From: Priestia megaterium | GTDB taxonomy: Bacteria > Bacillota > Bacilli > Bacillales > Bacillaceae_H | Assembly: GCF_009497655.1 (NCBI RefSeq) | Contig: NZ_CP023317.1 | Coordinates: forward strand, 1,765,501 to 1,829,500 | Direction: 5' to 3' | Length of the DNA stretch: 64,000 nt | Shown here: positions 37,371 to 46,502 of the stretch, piece after piece | Layout: each line of letters starts with the position of its first letter | Position numbering within the stretch: position 1 is the first letter of the stretch | Notes under the pieces: generated by a model | Told to the model about the DNA's origin: nothing | Database searches by the model: none | What the model saw: the letters and a program-made list of their open reading frames with translations, nothing else | Program-made: the position numbers and the translations under genes

Positions 37371-38540
37371 ATGATGCAAAAGCTTTATCAATTTCAAACA
37401 GCAAATCATCTTATCGCAGGACCAAATTCAATTGAAAAAGTAGGAGAATACCTTTCTCTATTAGGTACAGAAGTCAAGTCAGCCTTAATTATTACTCAAC
37501 CATCGATGAAAAGGTTAGGTTTTGTCGAGAAGCTTATTCATCAGTTATCTGACAAAGGCGTATCAGCCTATGTGAATATTGATGTTCTTCCAGAGCCAAC
37601 GGTTGAAAACATTGAAGAAGTTTTTCAAGCCATTAGCAAAGAACAGTATGATGTATTAATTGGATTTGGTGGAGGAAGCGTGCTGGATGCAACAAAAATT
37701 CTTTCAGTCTTACAAACAAATAACCAATCTATCCGTGAACTATTAGGTACAGATTTAGTTAAAAACCCAGGTACACCAACTATCTTAATTCCAACTACTT
37801 CAGGAACAGGTTCGGAAGTAACGCCTAATGCGATTGTTACACTGCCCGATGAAGAATTGAAGATTGGAATCGTAAGTAAGTATTTACTGCCTAAATTAGT
37901 GGTACTCGATCCAGTTCTAACATTAAGTTTACCAAGACCTATCACAGCTGCAACCGGGATGGATGCATTTACTCACTCATTAGAATCATTTATTTCAAAT
38001 AAATCAAATTTAATAAGCGATATGGTTGCATTAGAATCAATTCGTCTCATCTCGTCTAGTATTATAGAAGCTTATCAAAATGGGAATTCGGTCGAGGCGA
38101 GAGAAAAAATGCTTGTAGGTTCTATGTACGGCGGAATGGCTTTAACAAGTGCAGGTACTGCTGCGGTTCATGCATTAGCATATCCGCTAGGCGGAAAATT
38201 TAAAATTCCTCACGGTGTAGCTAATTCGATGCTTTTACCTCATGTGATGGAGTTTAACATGGATGCCATTGAAGATCGGTTGTTCCTCGTAGCTGAGCCT
38301 ATGGGAATTAAAATAGAGGGTTTTTCAAAGACGGAAGTAGCTCAAAAAGTAGTAAATCGTATTGTAGAGTGGACAAACGTTTTAGAAATCCCACAAAATC
38401 TAAAAGAATATGGAGTAAAGGAAGAAGATGTTCCAGAGCTAGCTCTTTCCGCTTCAAAAGTAACGCGATTATTAAATAATAATCCTAAAGAAGTAAGTTT
38501 GAAAGATATGGAAGGAATTTACCGTAAATTACTTGTTTAA
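37371..38540 (+). CDS. Iron-containing alcohol dehydrogenase
   Basis: 389 aa. GAGG before tandem ATGs (37371 and 37374); the second is equally possible. NAD-binding GGGSVLDATK, PTTSGTGSEVT, and metal ligands DAFTHSLESF and HALAYPLGGKFKIPHG (histidines). Fe-ADH family; likely interconverts an aldehyde or hydroxy acid made or used in this pathway. 31 bp after the aldolase gene. Confidence 0.88.
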   Translation: MMQKLYQFQTANHLIAGPNSIEKVGEYLSLLGTEVKSALIITQPSMKRLGFVEKLIHQLSDKGVSAYVNIDVLPEPTVENIEEVFQAISKEQYDVLIGFGGGSVLDATKILSVLQTNNQSIRELLGTDLVKNPGTPTILIPTTSGTGSEVTPNAIVTLPDEELKIGIVSKYLLPKLVVLDPVLTLSLPRPITAATGMDAFTHSLESFISNKSNLISDMVALESIRLISSSIIEAYQNGNSVEAREKMLVGSMYGGMALTSAGTAAVHALAYPLGGKFKIPHGVANSMLLPHVMEFNMDAIEDRLFLVAEPMGIKIEGFSKTEVAQKVVNRIVEWTNVLEIPQNLKEYGVKEEDVPELALSASKVTRLLNNNPKEVSLKDMEGIYRKLLV

Positions 38541-38557
38541 AAAGGTGATGACATTCT

Positions 38558-39871
38558 ATGAAAATATCCGTTATTTCTGATGATTTAACAGGCGCAAGTG
38601 ATTGCGGAGGACAATTAGTTCGTTATGGGTTAGATGTTTCTGTTGTTTTAACCAATGACAATAGTAATTTAAGTAAAAAAGAAGCTTTTATATTTAATAC
38701 GGATAGCCGCGCTGTTTCAGGGAAAGAGGCTTACGAAAGAGTTAAAAACGTTTGTGAAAGAATTCAAGGTGAAACATTTGATGTTATTTACAAAAAAATT
38801 GACTCCACAATGAGAGGCAATATCGGACAAGAAATTAATGCTGTGTACGACGTATTTCAACCTGATTTTGTTTTTATCGCTCCAGCCTTTCCAAACGCCG
38901 GAAGACAAGTGATTAACGGCGTACATTTTCTGAATCAAAAACGTTTAGATGAAACTGAAGTAGCGAACGATCCTAAAACTCCCGTAAAGGATTCTTTAAT
39001 TGCCCGACTGGTTAAAAACCAAGCGCAAAAGGAAGTGGGCCATCTTTCGTACAAAGATCTTCATGCAGGATATGAATTTATCTTCAAAAAGCTTAAAGCA
39101 TACAAAAATCAAAACATTTCATACATCACAGTAGATTCAATTCATGAATCAGATCTTAAATGTCTCGTTGAAACGATAAAAAAGACGGAATTTTCTGTTG
39201 TATGGTCCGGTTCAAGCGGGTTAATTAACTATTTACCTCAAGCTTATGGACTACAGCCATCCACAAAGAAAGTCAGTTTTCTAAGAAATGATCAACCTGT
39301 GCTATTTGTTATTGGAAGCGTAAGTAAAGTTGGAAGAAATCAGCTGAACCAACTATTACTATACTCTGACACCATTAGTGTAGAAATGAACCCATCAAAA
39401 ATCATTTTAGACGGTGTTTCCAGACAAAAAGAAATAGATCAGGTAATAGAGAGGGCTTTAACATTTCTGAAAACAGGAAAAAGTATTGCTTTATTCTCTT
39501 CAGAAGAAGTAAAAGAAACACAAGAGATTGGTAAAAAACAAGGCTATAGCGCTATTGAAATAAGTGACTATATTTCAATGGCCATGGGAGAAGTAGCTGT
39601 AGATCTAATTAATCAATGTACTATTACTAATCTTTTTCTTACAGGAGGAGACACGGCTCAACAAGTGTTAAGTCAATTACAGGTTCATAGACTTCATTTG
39701 GTTGACGAAGTGGAGCCTGGTATACCGCTTGGCAAGTTAGATTATAAAAGAGAGATTTTTGCTGTAACGAAAGCAGGAAGTTTTGGTACAGATGTAGCTA
39801 TGCTTAAAGCTAAGTCGAAGCTGCAGGGGAAAAAAGATGTTTGGGAACCCTCTGTAAGATTAAGCAAATAA
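38558..39871 (+). CDS. Four-carbon acid sugar kinase (DUF1537, DtnK/OtnK type)
   Basis: 437 aa, AAAGGTG before ATG. N-terminal acid-binding SDDLTGASDCGGQL and YKKIDSTMRGNIG, C-terminal nucleotide-binding FLTGGDTAQQVL. Established DUF1537 kinases phosphorylate D-threonate, D-erythronate or related four-carbon acids at C4. Next to PdxA2 it most resembles DtnK of the D-threonate route. 18 bp after the Fe-ADH gene. Confidence 0.88.
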   Translation: MKISVISDDLTGASDCGGQLVRYGLDVSVVLTNDNSNLSKKEAFIFNTDSRAVSGKEAYERVKNVCERIQGETFDVIYKKIDSTMRGNIGQEINAVYDVFQPDFVFIAPAFPNAGRQVINGVHFLNQKRLDETEVANDPKTPVKDSLIARLVKNQAQKEVGHLSYKDLHAGYEFIFKKLKAYKNQNISYITVDSIHESDLKCLVETIKKTEFSVVWSGSSGLINYLPQAYGLQPSTKKVSFLRNDQPVLFVIGSVSKVGRNQLNQLLLYSDTISVEMNPSKIILDGVSRQKEIDQVIERALTFLKTGKSIALFSSEEVKETQEIGKKQGYSAIEISDYISMAMGEVAVDLINQCTITNLFLTGGDTAQQVLSQLQVHRLHLVDEVEPGIPLGKLDYKREIFAVTKAGSFGTDVAMLKAKSKLQGKKDVWEPSVRLSK

Positions 39872-39918
39872 TTAAACAGTGCAATAAAAATGGAAGTGAA
39901 TTTTAAAGGAGGAATATG

Positions 39919-40929
39919 ATGAAACCTGTTATCGGAATTACAATGGGCGATGCAGCTGGAGTAGGTCCAGAAGTTATTGTAAAAGCACTAGCAGATCCAT
40001 CGGTTTATGAAGCTTGTCGTCCTATTGTTGTAGGAGACGCTAAGATAGTAGAAAGAGCGATCAAAATGACACGAACCTCGTTAACTGTCCATCGCGTTAA
40101 CGAGGTAAATCAAGGAGAATTTACTCATGGGGTAATTGATTGTCTTCATTTGGACTTAGTGCCGGAAGATCTTCCAGTTGGAGAAATCTCATCATTAGCT
40201 GGGAGCGCAGCGTTTAAATTTATTAAAAAAGCGATTGAATTAGCAAAACAGCAAGAGATACAGGCCATTTGTACGGCACCTTTAAATAAAGAAGCGTTAC
40301 ATAAAGGCGGCTACACTTACCCTGGCCATACTGAAATTTTGGCAGAGCTTACGAATACAAAGGATTATTCCATGATGTTATCTTCACCAAAGCTAAAAGT
40401 CATCCACCTTACTACTCATGTAGGATTAAAAAAAGCAATAGATGCTATTACACCGGAACGAACATACACCGTTATCAAACTTGCTCATGAAACATTAAGT
40501 CGCGCAGGGTATAAAAACCCGCGAATTGCCGTTTGCGGAATTAATCCTCACGCTGGAGAGAACGGTTTATTTGGAGAAGGAGAAGAGGAAGAAAAACTAA
40601 TTCCTGGTATTCAAATTGCAGCTTCTGAAGGGATAAATGTTACAGGTCCATACCCTGCGGATACGCTATTTTTCCGTGCAGTTCGCGGAGATTTCGATAT
40701 TGTCATCGCTTGTTATCACGATCAGGGACATGTGCCTATTAAAGTCCTAGGGTTAGAAGAGGGTGTCAACATCACAGTTGGTTTAAACGGCGGCGTTATT
40801 CGCACTTCTGTCGATCACGGTACAGCATTTGATATCGCAGGAAAAGGAATTGCTGATGAAAGAAGTATGTTAGCTGCTCTTCAATCAGCTGCTGAGCTAT
40901 CACCTAAAAAGGTTTTAAATAAGTTTTAA
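39919..40929 (+). CDS. pdxA2: PdxA2-type 4-phosphate acid dehydrogenase
   Basis: 336 aa from ATG 39919 (AAAGGAGG at 39906-39913; the ATG at 39916 is too near). PdxA signatures: GITMGDAAGVGPEV, ICTAPLNKEAL, YPGHTEIL, CYHDQGHVPIK and DHGTAFDIAGKG, with metal-binding histidines. Linked to a DUF1537 kinase, PdxA2 oxidises and decarboxylates D-threonate 4-phosphate (or erythronate 4-phosphate) to dihydroxyacetone phosphate. A role in pyridoxine synthesis is unlikely given the context; Bacilli use another route. Last gene of the first transcription unit. Confidence 0.88.
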   Translation: MKPVIGITMGDAAGVGPEVIVKALADPSVYEACRPIVVGDAKIVERAIKMTRTSLTVHRVNEVNQGEFTHGVIDCLHLDLVPEDLPVGEISSLAGSAAFKFIKKAIELAKQQEIQAICTAPLNKEALHKGGYTYPGHTEILAELTNTKDYSMMLSSPKLKVIHLTTHVGLKKAIDAITPERTYTVIKLAHETLSRAGYKNPRIAVCGINPHAGENGLFGEGEEEEKLIPGIQIAASEGINVTGPYPADTLFFRAVRGDFDIVIACYHDQGHVPIKVLGLEEGVNITVGLNGGVIRTSVDHGTAFDIAGKGIADERSMLAALQSAAELSPKKVLNKF

Positions 40930-40959
40930 AAGTGGCGTTGTTATCAATTTTTTATAAAA

Positions 40960-41040
40960 TGTCTTCGGAGGAATTTGAACATCTTTTACTATGAGTATAG
41001 TAGTAATAATATGAATTGTAATCAAAGAACTCCGAAGACA
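40960..41040 (+). repeat. Long-loop inverted repeat with nested hairpin
   Basis: Eleven-base arms TGTCTTCGGAG (40960-40970) and CTCCGAAGACA (41030-41040) match perfectly across a 59-nt gap. Inside is TACTAT/ATAGTA around GAG, giving a nested stem. No T run follows the outer stem, so it is not a usual terminator. It may stabilise the pdxA2 mRNA end or serve as a paired operator site. Confidence 0.6.
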
Positions 41041-41087
41041 GTGAGTTATATTTGGTAATGTTTTATTACTTCTTCACAGAACACAAA

Positions 41088-41101
41088 TGAAAGCGCTTAA
41101 T
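41088..41101 (+). promoter_or_regulatory. cre (CcpA) site before the symporter gene
   Basis: TGAAAGCGCTTAAT contains the TGAAAGCGCTT cre core; the last three bases diverge. It lies 153 bp before the symporter ATG. I could not place a convincing promoter beside it. Confidence 0.6.
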
Positions 41102-41253
41102 AAATGTCCGCATAAAAACGTTTGACTACTGACCAATGAATCTTTTTAGAACAGAAAAAATGGTAGAAGCATTGAGAAAAATAAATCCTAAAATATTGAA
41201 AGTTTTATCGACATATATCAAAATTCTGTTGTTATTATAGGAGGAAATCTATA

Positions 41254-42678
41254 ATGAAAGCATTAAATCCTTCAAGCCTGGTTTTTGTTTTAGCAGTAAT
41301 TGTTGTATATATTCTATTTACAACATGGTTAACAATGAGATTAAGAAGTAAATCCAGCGCGGAATTTAATAACGCAGCCAAAACATTGCCTGCGCTTGTA
41401 GTTGGAATCTTATTAATGTCAGAGTTTATCGGCACGAAATCAACAGTAGGGACTGCTGAATCATCATTTACTGGTGGTATCGCGGCTTCTTGGTCACTTA
41501 TTACGGTAACAATTGCTTTTTTCCTCTTTTCATTCTTTTTGGTTAATAAATTTTATGGGACTGGGAAATATACTATTTCCGGTATAATTGAGCAGAAATT
41601 TGGAAGATCTACAAAAACGGTTGTATCAATTATTATGATAGCGGCTCTTTTACTTGTGAATCTAGGAAACTACTTGAGTGGTTCTGCGGCCATTGCTTCT
41701 TTGTTAGGTTTACCATTAATGACATGTGCTATTATTACAGCCATTGTCAGTACATTTTATTTTACATTTGGGGGAATGAAAGGGGTTGCTTGGGTAACCA
41801 TTCTTCACTCATTCGTGAAATATGCGGGTGTCTTGATCACAGTAGGAGTGGCATTGTACCTTTGCGGTGGGTTCAAGCCTATCGTGCACGAACTGCCAAA
41901 AAGCTACTTTACATGGGATGGAACGATTGGTGGAGGGACTATTTTTGCATGGCTTATCGGGAATATGGGAGCTATTTTCTCTACACAATTTATTATTCAA
42001 GCCATTACGTCGTCAAAAAGTGCAAAAGCAGCTAAAAAATCAAGTTTATATGCAGCACTATTATGCTTGCCGCTTGCATTGGCAATCGGAGTGATTGGGG
42101 TATGTGCACGATATTTGTATCCAAATATCGATCCTATCTACGCGTTTCCAGTATTCTTAGAACATATGAATCCAGTATTAACAGCAATTGTAGCAACTTC
42201 CTTAGTAGCATCCATTTTCGTTGGGGTTTCAACCGTGGCTTTAGCTACAACAACATTAATTGTTGACGATTTTTATGTTCCAAAAGCTAAACCATCTCCA
42301 GAACAACAGATGAAGATGACTCGAATTATTTCTGTAGTTGTTGGTATCATTCCTTTACTTGGTGTGGTTTTAGCCCCAGAACTATTAACTTTATCTTTTT
42401 TCACTCGTGCATTGAGAACATCTATTGCTGTGGTAGCTGCAATGGGATTTTATCTTCCATTTTTCAGTTCAAACCGAGGTGCAACTATCGGCTTAGCAAT
42501 GTCCGGTATTTTCACAACTGTATGGTATTTGCTAGGAAACCCTTTTGGTATTGACAATATGTATGTCGCTGTCATTACACCATTTATTGTGATGGTAATT
42601 GACCGATTTATCGGTGGAAAAGATAAAAAGTCTGAAAATACTGAATCCAATACTGTAGAATATATAGATGCAAAGTAG
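41254..42678 (+). CDS. Sodium:solute symporter (SSS family)
   Basis: 474 aa, AGGAGG before ATG. About 13 hydrophobic helices. SSS features: SEFIGTKSTVGTAESSF in helix 2 region, GKYTISGIIEQKFG, FTFGGMKGVAWV. It should take up the acid or sugar used by this island with sodium. Starts the second transcription unit, 45 bp before the BNR gene. Confidence 0.88.
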   Translation: MKALNPSSLVFVLAVIVVYILFTTWLTMRLRSKSSAEFNNAAKTLPALVVGILLMSEFIGTKSTVGTAESSFTGGIAASWSLITVTIAFFLFSFFLVNKFYGTGKYTISGIIEQKFGRSTKTVVSIIMIAALLLVNLGNYLSGSAAIASLLGLPLMTCAIITAIVSTFYFTFGGMKGVAWVTILHSFVKYAGVLITVGVALYLCGGFKPIVHELPKSYFTWDGTIGGGTIFAWLIGNMGAIFSTQFIIQAITSSKSAKAAKKSSLYAALLCLPLALAIGVIGVCARYLYPNIDPIYAFPVFLEHMNPVLTAIVATSLVASIFVGVSTVALATTTLIVDDFYVPKAKPSPEQQMKMTRIISVVVGIIPLLGVVLAPELLTLSFFTRALRTSIAVVAAMGFYLPFFSSNRGATIGLAMSGIFTTVWYLLGNPFGIDNMYVAVITPFIVMVIDRFIGGKDKKSENTESNTVEYIDAK

Positions 42679-42723
42679 AAAATAGCTTAGTTTACGTTAA
42701 TACGTTAAAAGGAGAGATATGTA

Positions 42724-43917
42724 ATGAGTAATCAATCAACGACTATTGTAGCAGATGGAAAATTAAAAATGTGTCCAGACGGATTGGAACATGTAGAGGC
42801 ATATATTCCCTCTGATTGTATACAAAATCATGCTTCTAATTTACTTGTGTTAGACAACGGTGACCTGTTATGCACTTGGTTTGGCGGCACACAAGAGGGA
42901 ATAGCCGACATTCACATTTATCTATCAAGACTTAAAAAAGGCCAAAAAGAATGGAGTAAAGCTGTAAAACTTTCAGATGATCCCGCTCGTTCTGAGCAAA
43001 ACCCCATTTTATTTCGTGCTCCAGACAATAAATTATGGTTATTGTACACGGCACAAAAATCCGGTAATCAAGACACAGCGATTGTAAGATATCGTATTTC
43101 GGAAGATGAAGGCTATTCGTGGGGACCTATTGAGACTTTATTTGATCAGCCAGGTACTTTTATTCGACAGCCTATTGTTGTATTAGATAACGGTGATTGG
43201 CTTTTACCTGTTTTCTATTGCATTACGCCTCCGGGACAAAAGTGGACAGGAAATAAAGATATAAGCGCGGTGAAAATCTCAAAAGATCAAGGTGAGTCTT
43301 GGGAAGAGTATGAAGTGCCTAATAGCTTAGGGTGTGTTCATATGAATATTGAAAAATTAGATGATGGTACGCTTTTAGCATTATTCCGCAGCCGCTGGGC
43401 TGATCATATTTATAGCAGCCGTTCAACTGATTACGGGAAAACGTGGAGCGAGCCCATTCCAACGCAGTTACCTAATAACAATTCTTCTATTCAATTCACA
43501 AAATTAAATAACGGGCATTTAGCGCTAGTTTTTAACAATATGAACGCCGATAATTGTACGGAGCGCAGGCTGTCGCTTTATGATGAAATTGAAGATGAAG
43601 AGGGTACGGATATTCTGTCTGCTAATCAAGATACGCCTGAAAAAGATGATGAAGGCAGACAAGCATTTTGGGGAGCACCTAGAGCACCGATGACAGTTGC
43701 GATTTCAGAAGATGGAGGTAGAACATGGCCATATAAAAAGGATATTGAAATAGGGGATGGCTATGCAATGACCAATAATTCAAAAGAAAAATTAAATAGA
43801 GAATACTCATATCCTTCTATTAAACAAAGCGCTGATGGAAAAATTCATATCGCTTTTACGTATTTTAGACAAGCTATTAAATATGTATGTGTGTCAGAAG
43901 AATTCATAAAGTCTTAA
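42724..43917 (+). CDS. BNR-repeat (sialidase-like) protein, cytoplasmic
   Basis: 397 aa; AGGAGAG before ATG 42724. Asp-box repeats are visible: SEDEGYSW, SKDQGESWEEY, STDYGKTWSE and SEDGGRTWPY, each the S/T-x-D-x-G-x-T/S-W loop of six-bladed sialidase folds. There is no signal peptide or anchor, unlike secreted sialidases. It may be a hydrolase or lyase acting on an imported conjugate. FIRQP in place of a FRIP-type arginine motif leaves true sialidase activity open; nanE/nanK-type genes are absent. Confidence 0.8.
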   Translation: MSNQSTTIVADGKLKMCPDGLEHVEAYIPSDCIQNHASNLLVLDNGDLLCTWFGGTQEGIADIHIYLSRLKKGQKEWSKAVKLSDDPARSEQNPILFRAPDNKLWLLYTAQKSGNQDTAIVRYRISEDEGYSWGPIETLFDQPGTFIRQPIVVLDNGDWLLPVFYCITPPGQKWTGNKDISAVKISKDQGESWEEYEVPNSLGCVHMNIEKLDDGTLLALFRSRWADHIYSSRSTDYGKTWSEPIPTQLPNNNSSIQFTKLNNGHLALVFNNMNADNCTERRLSLYDEIEDEEGTDILSANQDTPEKDDEGRQAFWGAPRAPMTVAISEDGGRTWPYKKDIEIGDGYAMTNNSKEKLNREYSYPSIKQSADGKIHIAFTYFRQAIKYVCVSEEFIKS

Positions 43918-43946
43918 TAGCTTCATATACTTCGGAGGGATAAAGT

Positions 43947-44693
43947 ATGCTGTTGGAAAACAAGATTGCGATTATTACAGGAGCTAGTAGAGGTATTGGA
44001 AAGGCTATCGCTTTAACTTTAGCTAAAAATGGTGCCTCATTAGTTATACACGGTACGAATCAGACTTTATTAAATGAATTAGCTTTACAGGTTGAGGACT
44101 TAGGTAGAGAATGTATTGTAAAAGCTGGGGACGTAGCAGATCCAAATGTTGCAACCGAGGTTGTAAGAGCTGCTGTAGAGCGTTTTGGAAAAATTGATAT
44201 TTTAATAAATAATGCGGGTATCAATATGCGCAGCTCAACATTAGAAATGACTTTGGATGATTGGAAAAAGGTATTAGATGTTAATTTGAATGGAACTTTA
44301 TATTTCTGTAAAGCCGTCTTACCTTATATGATAGAGCGAAACTATGGGAAAATTGTCAATGTAAGTTCTACAACAGCCAAAACAGCGCATAGAAATGCAG
44401 CGCCATCTTACGGAGCTTCAAAAGCTGCAGTTAACTACCTTACGATGCATTTAGCTTTAGAAATGGCGCATCATAATATTTTTGTAAATGCTGTATGTCC
44501 AGGTCCTGTAGAAACGGACATGAGCAATCAATGGACAGATGAATACAGGAAAGAAGTAACAAAGCGAATTCCGTTAAATAAGTTAGGAACTCCTCAAAAT
44601 GTTGGGGAAAGTGTTTTGTTTTTAGCTTCAAGTATGTCTGATTTTATAACGGGTGAATCTATTAATGTGAATGGCGGAACGTACATGAATTAG
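43947..44693 (+). CDS. SDR oxidoreductase (FabG/glucose-dehydrogenase-like)
   Basis: 248 aa; CGGAGGG before ATG. TGASRGIGKAIAL, LINNAGINMRSS, catalytic SST...YGASKAAV (VSSTTAKTA, PSYGASKAAVNY) and VCPGPVETDM. Classical NAD(P)-dependent SDR, probably oxidising a sugar acid or reducing a keto acid in the island pathway. 30 bp after the BNR gene. Confidence 0.88.
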   Translation: MLLENKIAIITGASRGIGKAIALTLAKNGASLVIHGTNQTLLNELALQVEDLGRECIVKAGDVADPNVATEVVRAAVERFGKIDILINNAGINMRSSTLEMTLDDWKKVLDVNLNGTLYFCKAVLPYMIERNYGKIVNVSSTTAKTAHRNAAPSYGASKAAVNYLTMHLALEMAHHNIFVNAVCPGPVETDMSNQWTDEYRKEVTKRIPLNKLGTPQNVGESVLFLASSMSDFITGESINVNGGTYMN

Positions 44694-44698
44694 GGAAT

Positions 44699-44733
44699 GA
44701 AAAGCCTAGAGAGTTGACTATCTAGGCTTTTCA
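44699..44733 (+). terminator. Terminator or partial terminator inside the island
   Basis: Stem GAAAAGCCTAGA/TCTAGGCTTTTC (44699-44710 with 44721-44732), after the SDR stop. The AEC gene lies just 41 bp on, so read-through is likely. Confidence 0.75.
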
Positions 44734-44773
44734 ATTGTTTCTCTAAAGAATAGAATATAAACAGGTGATTAAA

Positions 44774-45676
44774 ATGGAATTTTTAACAATCCTATTACCT
44801 ATTTTCGGCATATTTACACTAGGTTTTATTGGGCAAAAGAAAATAGGGTTCGATACAAAAACGATATCCACCATGGCGCTTTATTTAATGTCTCCGATAT
44901 TAGTTTTTAGAACGTTTTATACGACAAAATTTCAGGTGGATTATTTATATCTTGCTTTTTATACGTTTGCCCTTTGTTTTACTTTAATTATAGTTGTATA
45001 TATTGTGGCGTTTATTCAGAAGTATTCCACTCGAGAGACATGCGGAATGATATTAGCCTCTTCTTTTATGAACAATGGGAATTACGGTACTCCTGTGGTT
45101 TTACTAATCTTTGGAGTTTCAGGGCTTGACTGTGCAATCATTTTAATGGTTATTCAACAGCTGGCAATGTGTACAATTGGAGTCTACTACGCCGCAAAAG
45201 GAAGTGCAGAAGGAAATGGTATACGTTCAGCTATTCGTGCTGTTCAACGCATGCCTGCTATATATAGCGCCTTTTTGGGAGCTTTTTTTCAATTTTCCAA
45301 TATTCATTTAGGGAAATCAGTCCTCGAAGCGGTAGATTTAGTTGCGAATGCAGCAATTCCTACGGTTATGATTGTACTCGGAATGCAGCTGGCAAAAATA
45401 TCAGTTAAAAATTTAGCCAAAAGCAAAGTTTCTTTATCGCTTATAATTAAACTGATCATTTCTCCTGCCGTTGCTTATTTACTTACTTTGTTTCTTCCAG
45501 TTGATGACATGGTTAAACAGATTATGATTATTACGGCCGCTATGCCAACAGCAGCAAACACAACCATGTATGCGCTGCAATTTGATACTGAGCCAGAATT
45601 TGTTTCAAGTGCAACGCTTATTAGTACATCGTTGAGTTTAGCTACTTTACCCCTAATTTTTACAATTGTATTGTGA
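44774..45676 (+). CDS. AEC-family transporter
   Basis: 300 aa from ATG 44774 (AGGTG upstream; GTG 44765 overlaps the site). Ten hydrophobic helices; LASSFMNNGNYGTPVVLLIF and MQLAKISV and the C-terminal TAAMPTAANTTMYALQF are typical of auxin-efflux-carrier family members, which move organic acids such as malonate or malate. May export a product or import a second substrate for the island. Confidence 0.85.
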   Translation: MEFLTILLPIFGIFTLGFIGQKKIGFDTKTISTMALYLMSPILVFRTFYTTKFQVDYLYLAFYTFALCFTLIIVVYIVAFIQKYSTRETCGMILASSFMNNGNYGTPVVLLIFGVSGLDCAIILMVIQQLAMCTIGVYYAAKGSAEGNGIRSAIRAVQRMPAIYSAFLGAFFQFSNIHLGKSVLEAVDLVANAAIPTVMIVLGMQLAKISVKNLAKSKVSLSLIIKLIISPAVAYLLTLFLPVDDMVKQIMIITAAMPTAANTTMYALQFDTEPEFVSSATLISTSLSLATLPLIFTIVL

Positions 45677-45681
45677 AAATC

Positions 45682-45776
45682 TTTTATGACTACGTAATTT
45701 TTATGTTATATGACCTTTTTTGACTACTTTTTACGATTTTATGACTTTTTTTGAATGAATTTGATTGTTTTTGATG
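45682..45776 (+). repeat. Phased TTTTTGA-type direct repeats, candidate operator array
   Basis: TTTTATGAC (45682), TTATATGAC (45706), TTTTTTGAC (45716), TTTTATGAC (45737), then TTTTGA-type units with TGA at 45752, 45762 and 45772. TGA triplets fall at 45711, 45721, 45742, 45752, 45762 and 45772, mostly 10 bp apart, which puts them on one DNA face. Such runs of TTTGA-type units recall DeoR-family operators. They lie just upstream of the -10 at 45797. Confidence 0.5.
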
Positions 45777-45796
45777 ATTTTTCGAATAATCTGATA

Positions 45797-45815
45797 TATA
45801 ATGAAAGCGTAAACA
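45797..45815 (+). promoter_or_regulatory. -10 element overlapped by a cre site
   Basis: TATAAT (45797-45802) abuts TGAAAGCGTAAACA (45802-45815), a one-mismatch cre. The -35 is not clear, as expected for an activator-dependent or repressed promoter. It is 117 bp before the next gene. Confidence 0.5.
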
Positions 45816-45932
45816 GTAAAACATGTCGGTTGGTTAAGAAAAACATCCACAAAAACTGGATTCGTTATTACATAAAATCAGACCTCTGTTTTTTTATAAA
45901 AATAAATAGAACTTGAGAAAAGGAGAATGAGA

Positions 45933-46442
45933 ATGGACATATTGGATGCAAAAGTAGTGAATACAAAGTACGGTTTAGAAACATATCTGGATGTACCAGA
46001 AAGCGTAGAAATAAAAGAAATTCATATGCCGAGTTCAGAGAACCAATCTCATAAAATTAAATTTGGAATCAAGTATTTTCTTTTAAGAGAAGGAAAGTAT
46101 TACGATAGCCAAAAAGGTTATTTTTGGCTTTGTATGAATCACGATTTTAGCAGCCTTATGCTGAGTGAAACGGAAACAGAAAGTTTGTTTGCAGTTAAAA
46201 GTGAAGAAGAAAGAGAAGCAACAAAAACGCTGTTAGCAGAATGGTTTATCCAAACAAATGCGTACAAAGAAGTCATCAACGAATGTATCCATCAGATTAA
46301 AACGGAGAATATTCGTACAGAGGAAGACATCGAAGACCGCGTGGACGCTATACAATTTTTAGAAAAACTAAAGGTATTAACTGCAAAAGAGATTGAAAAC
46401 GCTTCTATAGAAAATCTATATGCCCTGCAGCAAATTGGCTAG
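45933..46442 (+). CDS. Hypothetical protein upstream of transaldolase
   Basis: 169 aa from ATG 45933, 7 nt after AGGAG; ATG 45927 is too close. Soluble, acidic; a beta-type N-terminus (VVNTKYGLETYLDVPESVEI) and helical C-terminus (YKEVINECIHQIKTEN). No family recognised. It shares its promoter with the transaldolase gene 60 bp downstream. Confidence 0.6.
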   Translation: MDILDAKVVNTKYGLETYLDVPESVEIKEIHMPSSENQSHKIKFGIKYFLLREGKYYDSQKGYFWLCMNHDFSSLMLSETETESLFAVKSEEEREATKTLLAEWFIQTNAYKEVINECIHQIKTENIRTEEDIEDRVDAIQFLEKLKVLTAKEIENASIENLYALQQIG

Positions 46443-46502
46443 GCGATAGTTCACGCAAGTTGAGATGCAGATTGATGTACAACAATAAGGAGGAATAGTG
46501 AG

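Noticed and set aside
41724-42266. Several overlapping short frames inside the symporter gene
   Set aside because: All are other-frame shadows of a clear membrane transporter gene.
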